From Candidatus Martarchaeota archaeon (lineage in GTDB: Archaea > Micrarchaeota > Micrarchaeia > Micrarchaeales > Micrarchaeaceae), in NCBI GenBank assembly GCA_023380795.1, contig JAMCSF010000001.1, positions 1 to 39,364 on the forward strand: 39,364 nucleotides of DNA, written 5' to 3'. The notes beneath the pieces were generated by a model that worked only from the letters and a program-made list of their open reading frames with translations, was not told the origin of the DNA and ran no database searches. Below are positions 18,318 to 27,961 of this stretch, piece by piece. The position numbers and the translations under genes were made by a program. The number at the start of each line of letters is the position of its first letter. Position 1 is the first letter of the stretch.

Positions 18318-19607
18318 ATGCGAAATGCTGCACTTTTGCTGTTAGCAATAGCCTTTGTCTCATTGATTGGCTATTCCAACGCATCTAGCAAAAACATAAC
18401 ATGTGCTCTTACGGGTCAGAGCCTGCCAATATCGCAAGCCGGCGTCTGCATAGAAAGCGCTATGCCCTTTGCAATAATCGGCCTTCTTGTCTCATTTGCC
18501 ATGGTCGCCGTAGCGTTTATGTTTGGCAATGTTTTCAACCTTCCGTCGCTTAAGAACTGGTACAAGGGCGAGCTATGGGAGACGACAAAAACCATAATAC
18601 TGATAGCGCTGATTTTCGCGGTCCTGATAATATTGGGGGCTTTGGCCCTCGGCCTCACTGGAAGCAGCATACCTGTTTCCTACATACAAGGATCGCAATC
18701 CGGAATAACGAGCGCAATTGGAGAGAATCTAAACGCACTTTACGCATCCGTATTGGCAAACTACGTGAATCCAGATATGCTGATGGTAAATGAATCCTAT
18801 TATGGTCTGGAAGGATTGGCAACAGGTATCGGAGACCTCAAAAAAACTACAATAAACGAGTGGATACCAATACCTATTCCTTTTGTCGGTTCAATACAGT
18901 TCGGTTCATCCAACGCAGCCCTGCTCGCAAGCTCCGTAATAGAGTCTGACACTGCGCTTCCGGGATTTTCATTCATAAAGGACATAATAAGCATAGTGCT
19001 GATTCCTGTGTATATAGTCTTCAGTGTCCTCAGCGTGGATCTGTATTCTATAGTCATTGCGGGCCTAACGCTATTCATACCTATAGGCATAGTGTTCAGG
19101 GCATTCCCGTTTCTTAGGGGGCTGGGCGGCTCATTCATAGCCATAGGCATAGCAATAGCTCTTGTCTTTCCGGCCTTATTAATCATGTTCAACCTTCCTA
19201 TACAGAACTTCATATTGCCACTTATATTCAGCCAGAGCGCCAGCTATGCCCCGGGGCAGACCTGCAGTTATTTGACTTTCAACTTTTTCGAGGACATAGC
19301 CTGCGGCCCGGCAAGTTTGGCTTTCAGCGTCTCTTCTGGTGTCCTTATAGGTGTGCAAACATCTAACCAAAATTACGCCGGAGTGTTCAACAACGGTCAG
19401 GATTCCGCCCTGGCAACGCTGTTCAACAGCAACGGCGGTTCGATATATCCTTCAATCAACTTTATAAACTTCTACACATATGGAGTTTTGCTGCAATTGA
19501 TACTTTTCATATTCGACATCGTAATAACGATAGTGATTGCGGGCGCCCTCGCACAGATGCTCGGCGGAAAGCTGAGCCTTGGGGTAGGCAAATTCAAGAT
19601 AGCGTGA
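18318..19607 (+). CDS. VirB6/TrbL-like polytopic membrane protein, paralogue 1
   Basis: Polytopic; GIVFRAFPFLRGLGGSFIAIGIAIALVFPALL signature; N-terminal NWYKGELWETTKTIILIALIF. Confidence 0.65.
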   Translation: MRNAALLLLAIAFVSLIGYSNASSKNITCALTGQSLPISQAGVCIESAMPFAIIGLLVSFAMVAVAFMFGNVFNLPSLKNWYKGELWETTKTIILIALIFAVLIILGALALGLTGSSIPVSYIQGSQSGITSAIGENLNALYASVLANYVNPDMLMVNESYYGLEGLATGIGDLKKTTINEWIPIPIPFVGSIQFGSSNAALLASSVIESDTALPGFSFIKDIISIVLIPVYIVFSVLSVDLYSIVIAGLTLFIPIGIVFRAFPFLRGLGGSFIAIGIAIALVFPALLIMFNLPIQNFILPLIFSQSASYAPGQTCSYLTFNFFEDIACGPASLAFSVSSGVLIGVQTSNQNYAGVFNNGQDSALATLFNSNGGSIYPSINFINFYTYGVLLQLILFIFDIVITIVIAGALAQMLGGKLSLGVGKFKIA

Positions 19608-20806
19608 GTATAATGTTCATGTTGGCTGCTACGACAACTGTGACAAACTATTGCCAGCTCTTCGGAGGCCCTGCCTCTCCGTACATAAGCGGCTGGCTTC
19701 CGCTCATGTATCTGGTGGTAGCGCTCGGCTTCCTGATAGTGGCCATATTGTACATGGTTGGCAGGTTCATGCCGCCATCAGTAAGCAGCAGGCTCAGGGA
19801 GGTAACGAAGTCCGAGATTACCCAGATATTCATCGGCGTATTTATAATACTTATACTGCTTTCAATGACCACGGCCGCTTGCGGCTTATCAAGCAGCCTC
19901 GGCTCGCAGGTGCTTGCAAACGCCGGAGTTTCCAATGCCCGCGGGCTCAGCCCATTCCAGTATGCCGATTACTACATAGGAACACTGGCTCTCAACCACG
20001 GAATAAACCTGTTGGGATACATATACTCGACATCAATAGGCTATGCCATAGAGGCCAGGGTTATAACTGTGCTTTCACAGGATTTGGGCTTCAGTACGGG
20101 CGGAGACTCTGTGGTATCATTCGGCATTACCTACGAGCATGACCTTGGGGCCCTTTACGGTGCACTTTCCGACGTTTATTTCGATGCCTTATCCCCAATA
20201 TTGGTAATAACCATAGGCATGCTCTATCTTCAATACCTCGCCTTGCCACTTTTGGAATATACTGCGTTCACCGTGATACTGCCTGTTGCCATATTGATAA
20301 GGCTGATACCATATGGCGGAAACGGCTTAAAATCTGCATCAAATGCTGTGCTTGCCATAGCAATAGCCGCGTATATCATATACCCGCTGATGATAGCTTT
20401 CGATAGCTATATTGTCTATTGGATATACAGCCCGGCACTGAATCCGGCATACGGCTGCACCAACTGCCTGAACACCGCGTATACGCTGCCAAGCCTTCCG
20501 TCTTCATCCTTCCTAAGCACAAGCGTGGCAAGCAGCAGCAGTAATGCCCTTGGCAGTATAACCGGCGCCCTCGGCGTATCCGCACCTGCTGCCAACAACG
20601 TGCTTTCGTCTTCGTTCTATTCGTCGCTTTCTATAAATCCCGAGCCTCCTGCCGCATACATAACGCAGCAGATGTCGCAGTTCATATTCGTTGCGGTATT
20701 TCTTTTCGGACTTAACCTTGCGGTTACCATCGGATTTGCGATGGGGCTTGCAAGAGGGCTCAACTTAGGCATAGAAGGGTCTGTATCATTCTGGGAGGGC
20801 TTATGA
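19604..20806 (+). CDS. VirB6/TrbL-like polytopic membrane protein, paralogue 2
   Basis: Polytopic; divergent signature PVAILIRLIPYGGNGLKSASNAVLAIAIAAYIIYPLM; start overlaps previous stop. Confidence 0.6.
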   Translation: MSIMFMLAATTTVTNYCQLFGGPASPYISGWLPLMYLVVALGFLIVAILYMVGRFMPPSVSSRLREVTKSEITQIFIGVFIILILLSMTTAACGLSSSLGSQVLANAGVSNARGLSPFQYADYYIGTLALNHGINLLGYIYSTSIGYAIEARVITVLSQDLGFSTGGDSVVSFGITYEHDLGALYGALSDVYFDALSPILVITIGMLYLQYLALPLLEYTAFTVILPVAILIRLIPYGGNGLKSASNAVLAIAIAAYIIYPLMIAFDSYIVYWIYSPALNPAYGCTNCLNTAYTLPSLPSSSFLSTSVASSSSNALGSITGALGVSAPAANNVLSSSFYSSLSINPEPPAAYITQQMSQFIFVAVFLFGLNLAVTIGFAMGLARGLNLGIEGSVSFWEGL

Positions 20807-22311
20807 TGGATCTATCGCTATTGCTTCCTGTCCTTCAAATTACTAGCTACAGCTCCATATCGACTGAGATGTTTCCCATAATATCGATAGCAGTATTCAT
20901 AGACGCGGTAATTGTCGCTCTGTGGTATTTCGCCGGAGCCGTGCTCAACAATAACAAGGTAAAATCTACTGCCATGGGCGAATTCTATCAGGTTTTCGGC
21001 ACTGCGCTTCTGGTAGTCGTCCTTGCCGGAATACTGGTGATCTTCGCAAATACTTTCTATTCCGCTACGTCGTCCACGTCGCTAATGTCTCCATCTGCAA
21101 TATTCAACATGTGCAAGGGCATAAACTCGACGTCGATGCTTACTCTTCTAAATTCTTCCATGTCGCCTACAGGGTCATCGCTGCTTTATTCTTCAAGCTC
21201 CAGCGGTTTTCCTGGCCTGTGCGCGCTGGTAAACAAAAACAACAAGCAGACGTTTACTGAGAAAATTGACTATCCGCTTGCTGCTACTGGGGTCATAATA
21301 GCCAACGTTACGAACCAGACAGCAACAAACCTGAATTCGTTCTTCATATTCGATTCATACGTCGGCTTCCTGGAAAAGCTATCGCCATCGTTAGACCTAT
21401 GCATATCTCCTGGGGATCCACCGTCTCCAGTAATACCAGAATGCCTGCTTCCGTTGCCATATCCTCCCGAGCTGCTGATACACTATTCAATTACTCCGTT
21501 CGCTGGATACTCGCTGATATACAAATCATTGGCCGCTCTGGGGGACCTTCTTACTGCGGCTCTGGAATCATTCATCGCCCAGCTGACGCTTCTGTCCATA
21601 TTCCTATATGCATGGCCCTATATGCTGTTTGCCGGGATAATACTAAGGGCGACCCCATTCACAAGGAAAATAGGCGGGTTGCTGCTTGCGATAGCTGTGG
21701 CAGGCGTGATATTCTTCCCTCTGATATTTTCAATAGAATACCTTTCGCTGGCTAACGGCCTTGGCCCATCCTTGGGATACACGCCTTCCTCCACTGGCCT
21801 TTTCGGCATAGTGACTCCTAACTCATATTCTGCAAACGACATAGGCAACTATTACGGATTCGGGAACTTATTCACGAACAGCACGTACTTCATTCCAAAC
21901 AGCACTGGGGAACCGTATGTGACAAATTTTTACGTAATGCCTAGCATAAAAACAATAGCAATATTCGGAGGCGCCTGGCCGCACAATGGAAATCTTTTTG
22001 AGACGGAGCAGAGCGATACGCAGTATCTTCTGGTGCCTTACGCAAATGGGGGGGCCATATTTCATTCCATAATGGCGTTTGCTGACCATAATCCTACTCC
22101 TCCAATCGGCACTTTCGGAATCTCATACGCCTTCAACAGGTCCCAAGCTCTAAACACAAACTACATGATGGCTAGGTCTTACGGCGTATTTGGGATAAGC
22201 GCGTACTTCCTTCCAATAATAAACCTAATAATAGTTCTAACTGCAATAATCGGGGTGTCTGGCCTGCTTGGGGGCGACACATCCCTTGCGGGCTTGTCGA
22301 GGTTGGTATGA
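20803..22311 (+). CDS. VirB6/TrbL-like polytopic membrane protein, paralogue 3
   Basis: GIILRATPFTRKIGGLLLAIAVAGVIFFPLIF; ATGATG overlap with previous stop. Confidence 0.65.
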   Translation: MMDLSLLLPVLQITSYSSISTEMFPIISIAVFIDAVIVALWYFAGAVLNNNKVKSTAMGEFYQVFGTALLVVVLAGILVIFANTFYSATSSTSLMSPSAIFNMCKGINSTSMLTLLNSSMSPTGSSLLYSSSSSGFPGLCALVNKNNKQTFTEKIDYPLAATGVIIANVTNQTATNLNSFFIFDSYVGFLEKLSPSLDLCISPGDPPSPVIPECLLPLPYPPELLIHYSITPFAGYSLIYKSLAALGDLLTAALESFIAQLTLLSIFLYAWPYMLFAGIILRATPFTRKIGGLLLAIAVAGVIFFPLIFSIEYLSLANGLGPSLGYTPSSTGLFGIVTPNSYSANDIGNYYGFGNLFTNSTYFIPNSTGEPYVTNFYVMPSIKTIAIFGGAWPHNGNLFETEQSDTQYLLVPYANGGAIFHSIMAFADHNPTPPIGTFGISYAFNRSQALNTNYMMARSYGVFGISAYFLPIINLIIVLTAIIGVSGLLGGDTSLAGLSRLV

Positions 22312-23417
22312 TGGCAACTGGAAAATTGATGGTGGCTTCCAGGGACATGCAGGTACTGGCATTGCTATTGCTTATTTTGGTGGTTCTCCCTTCATCTGCC
22401 CATGCGAGCTCTTCAAGCGTGGCCTCTACGTTCTGCATAGGAACCCAAAATGCCCCTGGAATAATACCTCCGTCTACCGAAATAACCACCGGCAATGCCC
22501 TTTCAAGCGGGGTTTTCACAATATCCATATCTATACTCGCGCTTATCTTCGCCATAGTGGGAATGGCGTGGGCCATAGGGTATGCCCTCGGGATAAACCT
22601 GCTTGTCAATTTTTCAAAAACCGAAATAGGCGAGATAGCAATATCGCTAATAATACTTCTGGTCCTGCTTGGCACTATGGCCACCATAACCGGCGGCACA
22701 TCTCCAGGAAGAATCTTCTCCAATTATAATTTCTACGGGATTTTCAGTAATGACTGCTATATTATGACGCTTACCGCGCTGAATACGACTTCAGATTTCA
22801 GGTCTCTCACGATAATACAGGACTACTACAGCCTCATTTCGCATACTACAGTAACTGTGGCTCCAAACTATTTCGGTTTCTCATTCATGCCATATATCGG
22901 GCTAACGGTAGTAAACCAGATAATAAAAATGATGATGGAATTCACCGGCATAATAATAGCGTTGTTTTTCGGCCTCTCGGTTTTTTTGGCTATAATATAC
23001 GGCCTGTTTCCGATATTCCTCTATATCGGGATTGTATTGAGGACCATACCATGGACGCGTGCGGCTGGCGGGGCATTCATCGGGCTTTTTATAGGGTTTT
23101 ACATATTGCTTCCGCTTCTGCTAGGCTTCGTAACTACTGTATCATTCTCAAACGTTCCAGTTGCTACGTTCGATACCTCGATATTCAGCCTTTCGTCGTT
23201 CTCCGGGAACCCTATATCAAGCCTTTCGTACCTTGTCAGCTTCATAAGCGGAAACATTCTTATCAATTTTATAGAAGGCGTCGTTGCGCCTAGCATATAT
23301 GTAATAATCGGGGTCGTGATATCAATAATGCTTTCGCTTGACTTCGCCGAAACTATGGGGGATTATCTTGGAGCGCCTAGCCTTTCAAGCGGGCATGCGC
23401 TCAAGGGTCTGGTGTAA
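22308..23417 (+). CDS. VirB6/TrbL-like polytopic membrane protein, paralogue 4
   Basis: GIVLRTIPWTRAAGGAFIGLFIGFYILLPLLL; ATGATG overlap with previous stop. Confidence 0.65.
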   Translation: MMATGKLMVASRDMQVLALLLLILVVLPSSAHASSSSVASTFCIGTQNAPGIIPPSTEITTGNALSSGVFTISISILALIFAIVGMAWAIGYALGINLLVNFSKTEIGEIAISLIILLVLLGTMATITGGTSPGRIFSNYNFYGIFSNDCYIMTLTALNTTSDFRSLTIIQDYYSLISHTTVTVAPNYFGFSFMPYIGLTVVNQIIKMMMEFTGIIIALFFGLSVFLAIIYGLFPIFLYIGIVLRTIPWTRAAGGAFIGLFIGFYILLPLLLGFVTTVSFSNVPVATFDTSIFSLSSFSGNPISSLSYLVSFISGNILINFIEGVVAPSIYVIIGVVISIMLSLDFAETMGDYLGAPSLSSGHALKGLV

Positions 23418-23419
23418 CA

Positions 23420-24529
23420 ATGAAAATCAAGATGCTTGCGGCCATTGTGCTTTTCCTGGTAGCGCTAGCCCCGTTTGCTGGCGCTTCCGGAGCAGGCCCC
23501 GGTGCACTTGCCCTTAACGGCCTGCAGGCATACACGGCATCGCATTCAGAGATACTGGCCCAGATAAAAGCATCTCCGACGATGCTTACTAGCATAACTC
23601 CTCCAGTGGTTAGCATGGGCCTTGCGATAATTGTTGTCCTTGTAGTGATAACAATCTCTGCATTTATCTACATAATCGCGAGCGTGATTAACAGTTCCAA
23701 TGCCAAAAACTGGGCGAAGATACAGGTATACGAAGCCCTGCTTTCCATAATGCTGCTGCTTATATTCCTTGGCCTTTTCTACCTGTTTCTGATAAATCCT
23801 TCGCCATACTATAATTCAGTGGGATTGCTTCCAAGCGAGTGCAGCACTCCGAGCATAAACACCCTATTCAACCTGTCAGCATGCGACATAGGCACATTTT
23901 CCAACAACGCGCTCGGGTATTTTGACCTAGTTTCATTAATAGGCGTAGCCTCTGGTTCATCTCCTGGAATCAAATTCGGTTTTGAACCTATCGAAGGATT
24001 TGGGGTATCATCCCAACTTACGAGCGTCATGCCTGACGGGCTTGAAGGCATGCTGGGCTCCGGTCTCTCAGCCCTCATATTCTTCTTGGTACTAAACAAC
24101 CTGCAGCTAATACTGGTATCCGGATCGATACTGTTCCTTACATTCTTCATAACGCTAGGGGTGTTCGCAAGGCTCTTCGGCATAACTAGGACATTCGGCG
24201 GCGCAATGATAGCTTTCGGCCTGGGACTAGGGGTGATATACCCTCTCCTGATAAGCATAACCTACGGGTTCATAGATGCGAACATGATATCTGCTACAGG
24301 AGCCTTCGCGCTTCTTCCATCGGCGATAGTAGACTTTATATCATTCACATACGCGAATGCGATACCTCTGTTGCCCAGTCAGCTTATACTGGGTCTCGGG
24401 TACGCAATAGCAGGCCTGACATTCATACCTTTCATAAACTTCATAATACTTGACGCTTTCATAGTAGATTTTTCGAAATCCATAGGCGAAAAGGTAAGTT
24501 TTATGGCTTTGCTGTCAAATTTCATATAG
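23420..24529 (+). CDS. VirB6/TrbL-like polytopic membrane protein, paralogue 5
   Basis: GVFARLFGITRTFGGAMIAFGLGLGVIYPLLI; AKNWAKIQVYEALLSIMLLLIF. Confidence 0.65.
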   Translation: MKIKMLAAIVLFLVALAPFAGASGAGPGALALNGLQAYTASHSEILAQIKASPTMLTSITPPVVSMGLAIIVVLVVITISAFIYIIASVINSSNAKNWAKIQVYEALLSIMLLLIFLGLFYLFLINPSPYYNSVGLLPSECSTPSINTLFNLSACDIGTFSNNALGYFDLVSLIGVASGSSPGIKFGFEPIEGFGVSSQLTSVMPDGLEGMLGSGLSALIFFLVLNNLQLILVSGSILFLTFFITLGVFARLFGITRTFGGAMIAFGLGLGVIYPLLISITYGFIDANMISATGAFALLPSAIVDFISFTYANAIPLLPSQLILGLGYAIAGLTFIPFINFIILDAFIVDFSKSIGEKVSFMALLSNFI

Positions 24530-26206
24530 GTGCAGGTTTTGGAAAACTACAAGAAAATAACTGCGTTTGCCCTGTGCACGGTAATCATAGCGCTTGCGCT
24601 CGCCTATGCATCATTCCACATTCCACTTGCCGCCAATCAGCAAACAAGTGCGTATTCCGGCAATCTCTTGCCAAAATATTCATACGCTGGTCTTTCCTAC
24701 GCTGCGCCAAGCGCAATTGCCTCTTCGTTAACGTTACCAAACATCTGTGACGAATGCGGGACCGAAGTTACGTGCCAGACAGGCCAAAAATGCCAGCGAA
24801 TCGGTATTTGCAGCAATGGCCAGCCAGCTAATTCATGTGTAGGAATTTCTCAGTCCACGTGTGGGGGGCTCAATTACGGCACATGCCCTATCGGATACGT
24901 CTGCGAAGCCAACACATGCACAATCTCGAGAAATATTGTGTGCAAGCCCTCTTACTCCTGCGTTAAATCACCCAATACCTCTACGTCAACGTCCACTACT
25001 TCCACATCCACAACCACAACCTCAACTTCCACCACCTCCACTGCATTTTATTCCTGCGATGAATGTTTCCCGGTGACTAAAGGGGATTCATGCCCTTCTA
25101 GCTGCAAGTTCCAAAGCAGCGGCCCAACCAACGGCTGTCCCTCGGGATACATCGCTTGCTCGCCCTCTTCAACGCCCCCCAAGATAAAGTGCGGCTTCCT
25201 GCCTCCGAGCCTTGCAACGAGCCTTGGCTCGGACGAGCCATGGTATTGCCCTATAAACCAATCGCTGTACTTGTCCTGGCAGAAAGACATACCTGTAGCA
25301 TTAATAGTCGTCATGATAGCCTTCCTAATAGCCGGCGGCATATTCATGGTTGGTGCCGGAATCAAAAACAACAGGATACGCAACTTCGGGATAGGCGAAC
25401 TATACGAGGCAGTGGCAAGTGCCATAATAGTGGCATTTTTCGTCTATCTTAGCGCAGTGATATTCGGCCTTATTCCGGGGGTTTTCGTCGGTGCAATAAA
25501 TCCCTACGCCACTTCTTTGCACCTTATAACAACAACAATAAACTCGGCTGAGAACGTATACACCGGCCTGTTTCATGCTTACGATTATGACATGTATCTA
25601 AGCACTCTTTCGGTAGACTTAAGCGTGCCTTCGGTGCCACAGCTCAACATCACAGGCACTGTGGTAAAATATGCGCTGCTTCCTCTTGACATATATTTTA
25701 TAGAGCCTACCGCGGTGGTATCGGGCTTCATATATGACGGGATACTGGCGCTGTACGCAGAATATTACCTGATAGTATTTTTCGCAATCGCCTCGATACC
25801 TGTTTTTCTGATACCTGGCGTCATATTAAGGGTCCTCCTTCCCACGAGGTCGCTCGGGGGCATACTAATAGCCCTTGCTGCCGGGTTCTATTTTGTAATG
25901 CCCCTTCTATTTGCGGTTGCCTTCTATTTCACTGCTCCGCATATTACCACACAAATGAACAACATTGCGACTTTGCTCAATGGGTACAGCATAGGCAAAG
26001 GCGCAGTCAATAACGCCGTTACGCCTTCAAGCCCTCTCGTACTTACTCTTTCGGCCCTAAACAGCTCCATGAACGGCTTCTGGCTGCTGATACTGTTCTA
26101 TCCTGCACTAATAAGCGCAGTAACGTACGCTTTCGTCGTGCAACTTGCGAATTTCATAGGCGGCGCCGCCCGCATGAGCGGCAGGGCGCGCGCCAAGTTC
26201 ATATAA
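24530..26206 (+). CDS. VirB6/TrbL-like polytopic membrane protein, paralogue 6, with Cys-rich and Thr/Ser-rich ectodomain
   Basis: GVILRVLLPTRSLGGILIALAAGFYFVMPLLF; N-terminal CDECGTEVTCQTGQKCQRIGICSNG... and STSTSTTSTSTTTTSTSTTST; GTG start. Confidence 0.65.
   Translation: MQVLENYKKITAFALCTVIIALALAYASFHIPLAANQQTSAYSGNLLPKYSYAGLSYAAPSAIASSLTLPNICDECGTEVTCQTGQKCQRIGICSNGQPANSCVGISQSTCGGLNYGTCPIGYVCEANTCTISRNIVCKPSYSCVKSPNTSTSTSTTSTSTTTTSTSTTSTAFYSCDECFPVTKGDSCPSSCKFQSSGPTNGCPSGYIACSPSSTPPKIKCGFLPPSLATSLGSDEPWYCPINQSLYLSWQKDIPVALIVVMIAFLIAGGIFMVGAGIKNNRIRNFGIGELYEAVASAIIVAFFVYLSAVIFGLIPGVFVGAINPYATSLHLITTTINSAENVYTGLFHAYDYDMYLSTLSVDLSVPSVPQLNITGTVVKYALLPLDIYFIEPTAVVSGFIYDGILALYAEYYLIVFFAIASIPVFLIPGVILRVLLPTRSLGGILIALAAGFYFVMPLLFAVAFYFTAPHITTQMNNIATLLNGYSIGKGAVNNAVTPSSPLVLTLSALNSSMNGFWLLILFYPALISAVTYAFVVQLANFIGGAARMSGRARAKFI
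24974..25045 (+). repeat. Thr/Ser-rich low-complexity coding tract
   Basis: Encodes NTSTSTSTTSTSTTTTSTSTTSTA. Confidence 0.85.
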
Positions 26207-26230
26207 GCAATGAAAATACGCGCTGTGAAT

Positions 26231-26252
26231 ATATAGGTAAAATATAGGTAAA
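26231..26252. repeat. Perfect 11-bp tandem duplication upstream of the 26288 ORF
   Basis: ATATAGGTAAA ATATAGGTAAA. Confidence 0.9.
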
Positions 26253-26287
26253 TTTATTAACCTTTAAAGCAATATGGTAGTGATTCG

Positions 26288-27121
26288 ATGGCAAGTTACC
26301 TGGGAATTTTCGTAGGTTTAATCCTAGCATCCGCGGTGCTTATGGGCATAGTGATGTTTGTCCCGTCGCTGCTTCTTCCTTCATACATAAAAATAATACT
26401 ATTCTTTATTTCGCTCGTATTGGACGCTATGGCATTTACCTCTAGGTATTACGCATACCTGATTGGGCCGCTGCTTAAGCACAGGAAGAAGCATGTGATA
26501 CTCAGCAACGAGAATCCGTACTGGCTAGCACAGTCCGGAGACACGATACTTCGCAAATCCGGGGAAAATTTTATCGCTACGGTCTACATATCAATACCGC
26601 TGTACAGGTCAGCCACAGAAATGGAAGACGACGAAAAGCTGGACTTTTCGCAGCAAATAAGCAGGCTTGTCGGCCTCTCAAAAAATCCCGTTAGGTATAC
26701 TTCTGAGCTCTACGTGATGAACAAGGACTCCTACATACAGAAGCTCAAGGAAAAGATAACAATGACTGAAAACGAGGAGGCAGACCTCCAGTCAAAAGAC
26801 GCTACTAAGAGCGAACTGGACAGGGTTCGCGGCAAGCTGGCCATGTGGCGCAACATGCTTGACAGCATAGGCAAGGGCTTTTCCTTCGAGCTAAGCACAT
26901 ATATGACGGTTTCTGCAGCCGGTGCCAAGGAATACGAAGCGTCGAGCCTGGCCCAGCAGAAAGCCAAGGAGCTGATGTCAGGAGTAGGGTCCATATTCGG
27001 CGTCCCGCCAAGCATAATAACCGGGGCAGACCTGCTCAGGTTTGTCGAGCCGGAATACCTGCTGCCGATTTCGACTGTGACAGAGCAGATAAGCAAGAAC
27101 ATACAGGAACAGGTGATATGA
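26288..27121 (+). CDS. Membrane-anchored protein resembling PrgI plus VirB4/TraC N-terminal domain, copy 1
   Basis: Two N-terminal TM helices, then ILSNENPYWLAQSGDTILRKSGENFIATVYISIPLY and a long soluble domain with charged helix. Confidence 0.5.
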   Translation: MASYLGIFVGLILASAVLMGIVMFVPSLLLPSYIKIILFFISLVLDAMAFTSRYYAYLIGPLLKHRKKHVILSNENPYWLAQSGDTILRKSGENFIATVYISIPLYRSATEMEDDEKLDFSQQISRLVGLSKNPVRYTSELYVMNKDSYIQKLKEKITMTENEEADLQSKDATKSELDRVRGKLAMWRNMLDSIGKGFSFELSTYMTVSAAGAKEYEASSLAQQKAKELMSGVGSIFGVPPSIITGADLLRFVEPEYLLPISTVTEQISKNIQEQVI

Positions 27122-27951
27122 TGGACGAAACAAAGCTCGTATTTTTCCTTTTTTCGCTCATGATAGTGCTCTTCGGATTTCTGGCATTGCATGAGCTTGG
27201 CAAGGGAATACTATATTACGTAGGTGCGCTGCTGCTGCTTATCGCCACAGTTTTCATACTTGCGATGAATTGGATAGACGCAAAGCTTTTCTCTGCAATA
27301 ACCTCGATACTTGGAATAACCTTTCAGCCTGCGAAGGATTACACGATCAACAAGCAACAGAACTCCGTCATAAAGGAAGTTAACGGGATATTCTATGCAA
27401 CAGGCTATATCACCGCCAACCTCTTCGCCTATACTTTCAAGGAAGAAGCCGCCCCGGAAGATGACGAAGAGAAGATGATAAGCGCGCCGGAGCTATGGGA
27501 GCGCATAGTGATGAACATAAACTTCCCTTTCAAGTTCCATGTCCTTGCTTCAGGCCTTGACGTCCAGAACATAAGGGACGAGCTGGAGGGCAAGCGCTCG
27601 TATCAGGAATTTCAGCTGTCTAGGGCAATGCAGAACAATTCTAACGAGGTCACCTTAACTGACATAAGGAGGAAAATGAACATGATACAGGCCAAGATAA
27701 ACAGGATATCCCAGGGCGAAAAGCCGATAGCAACAGTGATGTACGTAGAAACGACGGCAATAGGCGTAAGCGAGAAGGCAGCCCTCGATGCGCTTGACGC
27801 GCAGGTAAACCAATTAAGGCTGTCTTTTAGCTCCATGGACGTAGAGACATCCAGGATAATAGGCCGCGAGCTTTATTCGCTTTTCAACTTCAATTTCTCG
27901 CTTCCCACAGGGCTGAATGAGCTTTCGGCAATGTTCGATAACCAGAGCTGA
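27118..27951 (+). CDS. Membrane-anchored protein resembling PrgI plus VirB4/TraC N-terminal domain, copy 2
   Basis: Two N-terminal TM helices; YTINKQQNSVIKEVNGIFYATGYITANLFAYTFKEEA; ...RISQGEKPIATVMYVETTAIGVSEKAALDALDAQVNQLRLSFSSMDVE; ATGATG overlap with previous ORF. Confidence 0.5.
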   Translation: MMDETKLVFFLFSLMIVLFGFLALHELGKGILYYVGALLLLIATVFILAMNWIDAKLFSAITSILGITFQPAKDYTINKQQNSVIKEVNGIFYATGYITANLFAYTFKEEAAPEDDEEKMISAPELWERIVMNINFPFKFHVLASGLDVQNIRDELEGKRSYQEFQLSRAMQNNSNEVTLTDIRRKMNMIQAKINRISQGEKPIATVMYVETTAIGVSEKAALDALDAQVNQLRLSFSSMDVETSRIIGRELYSLFNFNFSLPTGLNELSAMFDNQS

Positions 27952-27961
27952 GGTAGTAAAA

